Shown here one piece after another: positions 1 through 5,811 of a DNA stretch of 6,236 nucleotides. The notes under the pieces were generated by a model, which was given only the letters and a program-made list of their open reading frames with translations, had not been told where the DNA came from and searched no databases. Every line of letters begins with the position of its first letter. The stretch's first letter is position 1. The position numbers were made by a program, and so were the translations under genes. The DNA comes from an uncultured Sphingomonadales bacterium (GTDB lineage Bacteria > Pseudomonadota > Alphaproteobacteria > Sphingomonadales > Sphingomonadaceae): contig CAITOD010000523.1 in the NCBI GenBank assembly GCA_903893935.1, forward strand, positions 1 through 6,236, read 5' to 3'.

Positions 1-1
1 C

Positions 2-118
2 AAAGTGCCCAAATCGATCGATATTATGGACAGCTTTCCCCTTGTGCCCAGCGGCAAAGTTTCCAAAAAGGATCTGCGCGCACCTTATTGGGCTGGGGAA
101 AGCCGCAGTGTCGGTTAA
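2..118 (+). CDS. AMP-forming acyl-CoA ligase (adenylate-forming enzyme), C-terminal tail only
   Basis: This is the last 38 residues plus TAA of a plus-strand gene whose body lies left of the window. The visible reading frame contains LVPSGKVSKKDLR, which matches the A10 motif at the C-terminal lid of class I adenylate-forming enzymes (fatty-acid, aromatic-acid and other acyl-CoA synthetases). The Lys of SGK, codon 56-58, is the residue that in this family contacts the acyl-adenylate during the first half-reaction. Such enzymes activate a carboxylic acid to its CoA ester using ATP. That role fits a starting point for the minus-strand pathway, but substrate specificity lies in the missing part. 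The gene ends tail-to-tail with the minus-strand reductase: the two stop codons share TTAA at 115-118. The family call is fairly safe. The substrate, and co-regulation with the opposing operon, are unknown. Confidence 0.8.
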   Translation, partial: KVPKSIDIMDSFPLVPSGKVSKKDLRAPYWAGESRSVG

Positions 119-1113
119 ATCCGGATGATCCGCTTGCCCCGGTTTTCGCCGCGATAGAGCCCGGCCAGCGCGTCGGGGCATGACTCAAGGCCTTCGAGAA
201 TGTCCTCGCGGTACCGCAACTTGCCTTCACGGACCCATTGCGCCAGACGATCCACCGCCATGGTCCAGGCATGGAGGTGATCGAACACCACAAAGCCCTG
301 AATCCGCGCGCGTTTGACCAGCAAATGGCGTTCGACGCGTGGCCCCTGCGGCCAGGGGTCCCATTGCGCAATCGAAGCCGTGCCGCAGATCACGACCCGC
401 GCACCGATATTGAGCATGGGGAACACCGCATCGCTGATCGCGCCTGAAGTGTTGTCGTAATAGATATCGATGCCATCGGGACAGGCGGCGGCCAATGCGG
501 GCCCGAGCGCGCCCGCCGACTGGTAATCGATCGCGGCATCGTAACCGAATTCATCGAGGCATTGCGCAACTTTGCCGGGCCCGCCGGCAATCCCCACGGT
601 GCGGCACCCGAGCAGCGCGGCAATCTGGCCGACCGCCGAACCCACCCCGCCCGCCGCAGTGGACACCACCACGATCTCGCCCGCCTTAGGCTGGCCTATG
701 CCGGTCAGCGCGAGATAGGCGGTAACGCCGTTGATCCCCAGCACCCCCAACGCGAGCGAGGGCGACAAGTCTGTCTCGGCAACGCGGCGCAACACCGCAT
801 CGGGGGTGACCGTCGCCTCGTCCTGCCAGCCGAACCAGCCGCACAGCGTTTCGCCCACAGCCCAGCCTTCGGCTTGGCTTTCGATAATATCGCCCACCGC
901 CAGCGCGCGCATGACCGACCCGATCGCCACCGGTGCCGAATAAATGACCTGATCGGCAATCCAGCCCCGCAACGCCGGTTCGACCGACAGGAACCGGTTG
1001 CGCACACGGATCTGCCCGGGGGCCAGTGGTTCGTGCGGTGCATCGATTATGGCAAAATTTTCGGCCTGCGCGACGCCGGTTGGCCGCGAAGCGAGGATGA
1101 CGCGGCGGTTCAT
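115..1113 (-). CDS. NADPH-dependent medium-chain reductase, PTGR/CurA-like (double-bond reductase)
   Basis: A 332-residue protein of the zinc-independent medium-chain dehydrogenase/reductase superfamily, in the group of prostaglandin/leukotriene reductases and bacterial CurA/YncB. These enzymes use NADPH to reduce the C=C bond of alpha,beta-unsaturated carbonyl compounds. Sequence support: an N-terminal GroES-like half; the coenzyme-loop motif AAGGVGSAVGQ at about residues 153-163; GIAGGPGK at 174-181; YYDNTSG at 218-224; RIQGFVVFDH around 270-279; and the typical C-terminus GENRGKRIIRI. No zinc-ligand pattern is visible. The start chosen is the ATG at 1113, where ATGA overlaps the stop of the upstream SDR. 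The frame stays open far upstream, but that stretch only shadows the SDR. The Shine-Dalgarno is weak, so translation is probably coupled to the SDR. As the last operon gene it might remove a substrate double bond. The physiological substrate is unknown; quinone reductase is a less likely alternative. Confidence 0.85.
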   Translation of the reverse strand: MNRRVILASRPTGVAQAENFAIIDAPHEPLAPGQIRVRNRFLSVEPALRGWIADQVIYSAPVAIGSVMRALAVGDIIESQAEGWAVGETLCGWFGWQDEATVTPDAVLRRVAETDLSPSLALGVLGINGVTAYLALTGIGQPKAGEIVVVSTAAGGVGSAVGQIAALLGCRTVGIAGGPGKVAQCLDEFGYDAAIDYQSAGALGPALAAACPDGIDIYYDNTSGAISDAVFPMLNIGARVVICGTASIAQWDPWPQGPRVERHLLVKRARIQGFVVFDHLHAWTMAVDRLAQWVREGKLRYREDILEGLESCPDALAGLYRGENRGKRIIRI

Positions 1114-2024
1114 GCCGGGTCCCAGGTGAACACGTCTCCCGACCGGTGCAGCGGATAGAAATCGTTGGCGAATTGCGGAAATACCCGCTCGCAGATCGCC
1201 TCTGGCGTCCAGCCTTCGGCCGTATGGGCTGTGCGCATCGGGCGGGGTTGCGAAAACAGGAATATCTCGTTGTTGCGCACCCCAAAGATCTGCCCGGTAA
1301 CATGCGCGCCGGCATCGCTGCACAGCGCCACGCAGAACGGGCCAATCTTGTTGGCATCCAGCTTTTTCAACCCTTCGACCCGCGCCTGCTGTTCGGGCGT
1401 ATCGGTCGGAATTGAATCGATCATCCGCGTCCATGCCCAGGGTGCCACCGCATTGGACCGCACGCCAAACCGCTGCATGTCGAGCGCAATCGATTTGGAC
1501 AGGCCGACAATCCCCAGCTTGGCCGCGGCATAGTTGGCCTGGCCAAAATTGCCGACAAGGCCGCTCGTTGAGGTCATGTGTACATAGGCGCCGCTGCCCT
1601 GTTCCTTGAAAAACGGTGCGGCCGCGCGGCTGGTGTTGAAACTGCCCATCAGGTGCACTTCGATTACGGCGCGAAAATCGTCCGGACCCATCTTGTGAAA
1701 GAACACGTCGCGCAAGTTTCCGGCATTGTTCACCACGGCGTCGATCCGGCCGAAATTGTCGACCGCATCCTTGACCATGCGCCCTGCCCCCAGCCAGTCG
1801 GACACGCTGTCATGGTTGGCCACCGCCTTGCCGCCGGCCGCGCGGATTTCCGCAACAACCTGTTCAGCGGGTGATCCTTCGTCTTCGCCATCTCCGGCAA
1901 TCGACACGCCCAGATCGTTGACGACGACCGCAGCGCCGGCCCGCGCCATCGCCAGCGCAATGCCGCGCCCAACCCCGCGCCCCGCACCGGTGACCAGCAC
2001 CGCCTTGCCATCCATCATGCCCAT
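1110..2024 (-). CDS. short-chain dehydrogenase/reductase, MFE-2-type 3-hydroxyacyl-CoA dehydrogenase
   Basis: A 304-residue SDR that resembles the dehydrogenase domain of peroxisomal multifunctional enzyme type 2 (HSD17B4), which oxidises (3R)-hydroxyacyl-CoA to 3-ketoacyl-CoA with NAD+. Visible motifs: nucleotide-binding TGAGRGVG at 12-19, NDLG at 36-39, NNAG at 99-102, catalytic Ser152 in MTSTSG, and Tyr165/Lys169 in GNFGQANYAAAK. The VHLMGSF stretch (123-129) carries His124 where classical SDRs have the tetrad Asn; MFE-2 proteins, as I recall them, show the same HLxGSF form. The segment after about 250 differs from MFE-2 and may shape substrate binding. The ATG at 2024 is preceded by GAGGA with 7 bases of spacing, and lies 10 bp after the acyl-CoA dehydrogenase stop. 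The stop overlaps the next gene's ATG. The 3R-hydroxyacyl-CoA role is inferred from family and context; another secondary alcohol is possible. Confidence 0.85.
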   Translation of the reverse strand: MGMMDGKAVLVTGAGRGVGRGIALAMARAGAAVVVNDLGVSIAGDGEDEGSPAEQVVAEIRAAGGKAVANHDSVSDWLGAGRMVKDAVDNFGRIDAVVNNAGNLRDVFFHKMGPDDFRAVIEVHLMGSFNTSRAAAPFFKEQGSGAYVHMTSTSGLVGNFGQANYAAAKLGIVGLSKSIALDMQRFGVRSNAVAPWAWTRMIDSIPTDTPEQQARVEGLKKLDANKIGPFCVALCSDAGAHVTGQIFGVRNNEIFLFSQPRPMRTAHTAEGWTPEAICERVFPQFANDFYPLHRSGDVFTWDPA

Positions 2025-2031
2025 ACGATTG

Positions 2032-2036
2032 TCCTC
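2032..2036 (-). promoter_or_regulatory. ribosome binding site of the SDR gene
   Basis: GAGGA on the minus strand ends 7 bases before the ATG at 2024 and overlaps the TGA stop of the acyl-CoA dehydrogenase (2037-2035). Ribosomes finishing the upstream gene therefore terminate on top of this site, which fits coupled translation. Confidence 0.65.
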
Positions 2037-3213
2037 AATAACTTTTGGGAAGGCCCAGCACCTTTTCGGCGATAAAGCTCATGATCAGCTGCTCGGTAAT
2101 CGGCGCCAGCCGTGTCAGCGCAGCCTCGCGATAGAGCCGTTCGACGTGGTATTCCTTGGCATAGCCAAACCCGCCATGCGTCGCGACTGCCTGCCACGCT
2201 GCATCATGGCAGGCGCGCGCGGCCAGGAACTTAGCAGCATTGGCCTCGGCCCCGCACGGCAGGCCGCTGTCATACAGCCGCGCGGCCTTTTCCACCATCA
2301 ACCAGGCGCTTTCCAGATACATCCACTTTTCGGCCAGCGGATGCTGAATGCCCTGGTTCATACCGATCGGCCGGTCGAACACCACCCGGTCTTTGGCATA
2401 TTGCGTTGCGCGCGCCAGTGCATCGCGGCCGATACCGATTGCTTCGGCACCGATCAGGATGCGTTCGGGATTGAGGCTGTGGAGGATATAGCCAAACCCC
2501 TTCCCCTCTTCGCCGATGCGATCCTCGTCGGGGATGAACAGACCGTCGATGAAGATCGCGTTCGAATCCACCGCCTTGCGCCCCATTTTGGCAATCAGGC
2601 GCACATCGATCCTGGTTCGGTCGAGATCGGTGTAGAAAATGGTGATGCCATCGGTTGGCCGGGCGCAGTCTTCAAACTTGGTCGTGCGGGTCAACAGCAT
2701 GATCTTGTTGGCCACTTGCGCGGTCGAGGTCCACACTTTCTGACCGTTGACGACATAGCCGCCGGGCACTTTTTGCGCGAACGTCTTGATCCGCGTGGTG
2801 TTGAGGCCCGCATCCGGTTCGGTAAAGCCGAAACAGCACTGGTCTTCGCCCGCGACCAGCCGCGGCACCCAGCGCGCCTTTTGTTCCGGCGTGCCCTTCA
2901 CCACGATCGGGTGGGGGCCAAACAGATTGATGTGAATGGTCGATGCCGCGGCAAATCCGCCGCCGCATGCGGCAACTTCGCTCATCATCGTCATCGCCTC
3001 GGTCACGCCAAGGCCTGATCCGCCGTATTCTTCGGGCATGGTGATGCCCAGCCAGCCGCCATCGGCCATGGCGCGGTGGAATTCGCGCGGGAAACGGCCA
3101 TCGTCATCGCGCGCCAGCCAGTATTCGTCATCAAACGGCGCGCAGGCAGCCCTGACGCCTTCGCGAATCGCCTGAAGGTCCTCTTCTGTCGGCAGCGGCC
3201 GGGTGCTGGTCAT
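2035..3213 (-). CDS. acyl-CoA dehydrogenase (FAD-dependent)
   Basis: A 392-residue soluble flavoprotein of usual length for the acyl-CoA dehydrogenase family. It would introduce a trans-2 double bond into an acyl-CoA and pass electrons to ETF. Domains in order: N-terminal helical domain (about 1-125, with MPEEYGGSGLG at 59-69), middle beta domain (FGFTEPDAG at 128-136, KVWTSTAQVA at 159-168), and C-terminal helical domain (KDRVVFDRPIG at 274-284, THGGFGYAKEYHVERLYREA at 345-364). The usual catalytic Glu of the C-terminal IYEGT motif is absent; the aligned segment is LAPITEQLI (369-377). Glu250, in NPER, falls where isovaleryl-CoA dehydrogenase carries its Glu and may be the base. The start chosen is the ATG at 3213, with GGAGA 7 bases upstream, rather than the ATG at 3231, which has no visible site. 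Gaps are 57 bp from the lyase gene and 10 bp to the SDR. Substrate unknown; a branched or bulky acyl group is plausible. Confidence 0.9.
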   Translation of the reverse strand: MTSTRPLPTEEDLQAIREGVRAACAPFDDEYWLARDDDGRFPREFHRAMADGGWLGITMPEEYGGSGLGVTEAMTMMSEVAACGGGFAAASTIHINLFGPHPIVVKGTPEQKARWVPRLVAGEDQCCFGFTEPDAGLNTTRIKTFAQKVPGGYVVNGQKVWTSTAQVANKIMLLTRTTKFEDCARPTDGITIFYTDLDRTRIDVRLIAKMGRKAVDSNAIFIDGLFIPDEDRIGEEGKGFGYILHSLNPERILIGAEAIGIGRDALARATQYAKDRVVFDRPIGMNQGIQHPLAEKWMYLESAWLMVEKAARLYDSGLPCGAEANAAKFLAARACHDAAWQAVATHGGFGYAKEYHVERLYREAALTRLAPITEQLIMSFIAEKVLGLPKSY

Positions 3214-3270
3214 CGGGTAGTCTCCACGCATAGACGCTGGGTTTGCAGGTTCGGGGCGGATCCGGGCAGG
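3214..3270. other. 57-bp intergenic gap inside the operon
   Basis: This is the only gap of more than 13 bp between minus-strand genes. It holds the acyl-CoA dehydrogenase Shine-Dalgarno and a short CGGATCCG palindrome near 3257-3264. No convincing -35/-10 pair, terminator hairpin with a T-run, or operator was seen. It may simply be a spacer, or a relic where two gene blocks were joined. Confidence 0.5.
3221..3225 (-). promoter_or_regulatory. ribosome binding site that sets the acyl-CoA dehydrogenase start
   Basis: GGAGA on the minus strand lies 7 bases before the ATG at 3213. It supports that start over the ATG at 3231, which would add six residues and lies upstream of this site. Confidence 0.65.
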
Positions 3271-4149
3271 TCAGACATCGGCGTAACCGGCGGCAGCGAG
3301 TGTTTTTTGCGCCGCCTTGAGATGGGGAATGTCGACCATGCGGCCATCGATGCCCAGCGTTCCGGCATCGGGGTTGGCGGCAAAGGCGGCGATGATCTTG
3401 CGTGCTTCGGCAATTTCTTCGTCTGATGGCGAAAAGCAGCGGTTGATCGCTTCGACCTGGTCCGGGTGGATGGCGATGCGGCCCAGAAACCCGTCGCGCC
3501 GGGCGCGGCGACAATCGGTTTCCAGCCCCGCGGCATCGCGAAAATCGGCAAACAGGGTATCAACCGGCGTGACCCCGGCCGACGCCGCGGCAAACAGGCA
3601 CAGCGACCGCGCCAGCCGGTACGGGTCGGTCCAGGCCCCGCCGGGTTCCTTGTTGGCCGTGGCGCCAATCGCCGCCGCCAGGTCTTCTGCCCCCCAGGTC
3701 AGGCCGATCAGGCGCGGGTGCCGCGGGGTATAGCTGCCCAGCGCAAACATCGCCTGCGGCGTTTCGGTGGCGACCACCATGATTTTCACCGTGCCCGGTG
3801 CCATCCCCGCAGCAACCTCGAGTGAAGCAAGCTTTTCCGCGATCACGGCAATATCCTGCGCCCCGTCTGCCTTTGGCACCAGCACACCCGCCAGGCCAGG
3901 GCGCACCACTGCCGCAAGATCATCGTCGGTCAGCCCGGTGCCCAGCGGATTGACCCGCACGAACAGGCGCGCGGCCACATCCTCTGCCTGGTCAAGCCAG
4001 CCGGCAACGCGCGCCCGTGCCGCCGCCTTCATCGCCGACGCAACAGCATCTTCCAGATCGAGGATCAGCACATCGGCGCCGGCCTCGCGACCGCGCGCAA
4101 ACTTGCGGTCGCTATCCCCGGGCACGAACAGCAGCGAACGCAGCCTCAT
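3271..4149 (-). CDS. CitE/HpcH-HpaI-family CoA-ester lyase (citramalyl/malyl-CoA lyase-like)
   Basis: A 292-residue TIM-barrel protein of the citrate lyase beta-subunit-like family. Members cleave, or form, beta-hydroxyacyl-CoA esters to an acyl-CoA plus a 2-oxo acid, with Mg2+; known reactions include malyl-CoA, beta-methylmalyl-CoA and citramalyl-CoA cleavage. Motifs: LRSLLFVPGD at 3-12; DLEDAV at 31-36; Arg65 in VRVNP; Glu129 in ATETP and Asp156 in WGAEDLA as the likely metal ligands; and the C-terminal signature GRIAIHPDQVEAIN at 223-236. The ATG at 4149 is chosen because ATGA overlaps the MaoC gene's stop and a GAAGG site lies 7 bases upstream. The longer in-frame start at 4191 lies inside MaoC and lacks family similarity. 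Coupling to a hydratase suggests hydration followed by C-C cleavage, as in itaconate or mesaconyl-CoA metabolism. The precise substrate is inferred, not shown. Confidence 0.88.
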   Translation of the reverse strand: MRLRSLLFVPGDSDRKFARGREAGADVLILDLEDAVASAMKAAARARVAGWLDQAEDVAARLFVRVNPLGTGLTDDDLAAVVRPGLAGVLVPKADGAQDIAVIAEKLASLEVAAGMAPGTVKIMVVATETPQAMFALGSYTPRHPRLIGLTWGAEDLAAAIGATANKEPGGAWTDPYRLARSLCLFAAASAGVTPVDTLFADFRDAAGLETDCRRARRDGFLGRIAIHPDQVEAINRCFSPSDEEIAEARKIIAAFAANPDAGTLGIDGRMVDIPHLKAAQKTLAAAGYADV

Positions 4150-4598
4150 GCCGGCACCTTCAGCATCAGGGCGTTGCGCAGGGTGCGGCACACCACTTCG
4201 TCACGCTGGTTCAGCCCGATGTGTTCGAACGTGACGATCCCCTGATCGGGGCGCGACCGGCTTTCGCGCAGGGCCAGTACCCGCGTTTCGGCGCGGATCG
4301 TGTCACCCGAAAAGACGGGCTGCGGAAATGTCGTTTCGGTCATCCCCAGATTGGCCACCGTGGTGCCCAGCGTGGTGTCCTGCACCGACAACCCGATCAC
4401 CAGGCCCAGTGTGAAGATCGAATTCATCAGCGGCTTGCCGAATTCGGTCGTGGAGCAATAGGCGTGATCGATGTGCACTTGCGCCGGATTGTAGGTGAGC
4501 GAGGAAAACAGGCTGTTTTCGTAATCAAGCACGGTCTTGCGCACTTCATGCGCAAACACCTGCCCCACCGAAAACTGTTCAAACCACAGACCCGCCAT
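4146..4598 (-). CDS. MaoC-like hotdog-fold enoyl-CoA hydratase (itaconyl/mesaconyl-CoA hydratase-like)
   Basis: A 150-residue single-hotdog protein of the MaoC dehydratase family, which adds water across the double bond of enoyl-CoA esters. The sequence shows FEQFSVGQVFAHE at 6-18, the active-site region LTYNPAQVHID at 34-44, TEFGKPLMNSIFT at 51-63, VANLGMTE at 81-88, FPQPVFSGDT at 91-100 and RESRSRPDQGIVTFEH at 111-126. In classical (R)-hydratases the catalytic pair is Asp and His five residues apart (D-x-N-P-x-H). Here His42 is kept but the Asp position is Asn37. The overall pattern resembles the itaconyl-CoA and mesaconyl-CoA hydratase branch, and those enzymes are typically encoded beside CitE-type lyases, as here. 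The ATG at 4598 has AAGGAG 8 bases upstream, 13 bp after the thiolase stop. The fold is a firm call, the substrate is not. Confidence 0.88.
   Translation of the reverse strand: MAGLWFEQFSVGQVFAHEVRKTVLDYENSLFSSLTYNPAQVHIDHAYCSTTEFGKPLMNSIFTLGLVIGLSVQDTTLGTTVANLGMTETTFPQPVFSGDTIRAETRVLALRESRSRPDQGIVTFEHIGLNQRDEVVCRTLRNALMLKVPA
4157..4161 (-). promoter_or_regulatory. ribosome binding site of the CitE-like lyase gene
   Basis: GAAGG on the minus strand lies inside the end of the MaoC coding region, 7 bases before the ATG at 4149. It supports this start and coupled translation of hydratase and lyase. Confidence 0.55.
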
Positions 4599-4606
4599 GC
4601 CATTCG

Positions 4607-4612
4607 CTCCTT
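4607..4612 (-). promoter_or_regulatory. strong ribosome binding site of the MaoC gene
   Basis: AAGGAG on the minus strand, 8 bases before the ATG at 4598, is the best Shine-Dalgarno in the window. It touches the thiolase stop codon (4614-4612). Confidence 0.7.
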
Positions 4613-5811
4613 CAGTTCAGCCGGCCCAGGATTGCCACAGCGGCCACGCTGTTGAACGGCGATCCGCCCAGATTGTGAGTCAGCCCGAAATCCGCCTTGG
4701 CGCGCTGGCGTTCGCCGGCCCGGCCCTGCAACTGGTTGTAGACTTCATAAGCCATGCGTAGCCCCGAAGCGCCAACCGGATGGCCAAAGCATTTCAGCCC
4801 CCCGTCCAGCTGGCACGGAATGGCCCCGTCGCGATCGTACCGGCCATCCAGAATATCCACCGGCGCGCGGCCTTCGTCCGACAGGCCAAGGTCTTCCATG
4901 ATCACGAGTTCGGTGATGGAAAAGCAGTCATGCACTTCGGTCAGGTCGATCTGGCCGCGTGGATCGGCAATCCCGGCCTCGGCATAGGCGCGCGCAGCCG
5001 CCGCCCGCGTGTTGGGCACCGATGCACCATCCCACGCGCCAAACTGCATTTCCCAGCCATTGCTGGCGGACAGCTGGATCGCCTTGATGGTGACCGGGTC
5101 CTGCCTGCCCAGCGCCCGCGCAATGTCCGGCGTGGTCACGATCGCCGCGGCCGCGCCATCGGACACGCCGCAGCAATCGAACAGCCCCAACGGATCGGCA
5201 ATCATCGGGGCATTGAGAATCTTGTCCATATCGACCGCGCCGCGCAAGTGCGCCTTGGGCGACAGCGCGCCGTTCTGATGGCTTTTCCAGGAAACATGCG
5301 CCATCGCGCGCTTGAGATCGGCGCCGGCAATGCCGTGGCGCGCGGCATAGGCGCCGGCCAGTTGCGCGAATGTGCCCGGTGCCGATCCATAGGGCATCCA
5401 CAGATCGTTCTGCACGCCCTTGGTGCGCAATGGCAGCCCGCCGTACCCGGTATCCTTCAGCTTTTCGACGCCGATCGCCAACGCGATGTCGACCGCGCCG
5501 CTGGCTACGGCATAGGCCGCACCGCGCAAGGCTTCGGTGCCCGTGGCGCACATGTTTTCGACCCGGGTCACCGGCACGCGCGGCAGGCGCAGCGCATGCG
5601 CCGCCGGCAGCGCGCTGTTGCCCACGTTGATGTCATCCAGCGCATTGCCCACCCACACTGCCTCAATCCGCGATCGTTCGATCCCGGCATCGGCCAGCGC
5701 CTCTGCATAGGCTTCGACCATCAGGCCATCAGCCCCCACGTCCCAGCGTTCGCCAAACCGGGTGCACCCCATGCCGACAATCGCAACTTTGTCCCGAATT
5801 CCGGTCGCCAT
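4612..5811 (-). CDS. SCPx-type thiolase (acetyl-CoA acyltransferase family)
   Basis: A 399-residue thiolase-superfamily protein resembling the thiolase of sterol carrier protein x. Such enzymes cleave 3-ketoacyl-CoA with CoA, often branched or steroid side-chain esters. Residues, numbered from the ATG at 5811: KVAIVGMGCTRFGER near the N-terminus; nucleophile Cys88 in ENMCATGTEA; His294 and Cys296 in the HDCF motif that replaces NEAF of other thiolases; His344 in FGHPVGASG; and HNLGGS near 379, where classical thiolases have their second catalytic Cys. In SCP2-thiolases the HDCF Cys takes over that role, so the active site looks intact. GGAGA precedes this ATG by 7 bases; the adjacent ATG at 5814 (one more residue) has only 4 bases of spacing but is possible. 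The stop of the OB-fold gene overlaps the start. Some homologues paired with DUF35 proteins are aldolases (Ltp2), but the kept Cys/His set favours thiolysis. Confidence 0.88.
   Translation of the reverse strand: MATGIRDKVAIVGMGCTRFGERWDVGADGLMVEAYAEALADAGIERSRIEAVWVGNALDDINVGNSALPAAHALRLPRVPVTRVENMCATGTEALRGAAYAVASGAVDIALAIGVEKLKDTGYGGLPLRTKGVQNDLWMPYGSAPGTFAQLAGAYAARHGIAGADLKRAMAHVSWKSHQNGALSPKAHLRGAVDMDKILNAPMIADPLGLFDCCGVSDGAAAAIVTTPDIARALGRQDPVTIKAIQLSASNGWEMQFGAWDGASVPNTRAAAARAYAEAGIADPRGQIDLTEVHDCFSITELVIMEDLGLSDEGRAPVDILDGRYDRDGAIPCQLDGGLKCFGHPVGASGLRMAYEVYNQLQGRAGERQRAKADFGLTHNLGGSPFNSVAAVAILGRLN

Noticed and set aside
118..136. Small inverted repeat CGGATGATCCG as a possible terminator between the convergent genes
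   Set aside because: The stem is only 4 bp with a 3-base loop, no T-run follows on either strand, and it lies in the reductase coding end.
562..1158. 198-codon plus-strand frame opposite the reductase
   Set aside because: Arg/His/Pro-rich translation with no motif; fully antisense to a well-supported gene.
1114..1434. N-terminal extension of the reductase to an ATG at 1434
   Set aside because: The extra 107 residues overlap the SDR in another frame and show no similarity to the family. The ATGA junction at 1113 gives the normal family N-terminus.
1726..3018. 430-codon open frame on the plus strand
   Set aside because: It lies opposite the SDR and acyl-CoA dehydrogenase, which have full family motifs. 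Its translation is rich in Arg, Pro, Ala and His without any recognisable domain, as expected of an antisense shadow in high-GC DNA.
3214..3270. Possible internal promoter in the 57-bp gap
   Set aside because: No -35/-10 hexamer pair with reasonable spacing was found on the minus strand; the stretch is GC-rich.
4150..4191. N-terminal extension of the CitE-like lyase to an ATG at 4191
   Set aside because: The 14 extra residues lie inside the MaoC gene. The ATG at 4149 has a Shine-Dalgarno at good distance and begins the conserved MRLRSLLFVPG.
5328..5350. Inverted repeat ATGCCG...CGGCAT inside the thiolase gene
   Set aside because: A 6-bp stem in Ala/Gly/Arg codons of a GC-rich gene is expected by chance, and its position within coding sequence gives no regulatory context.
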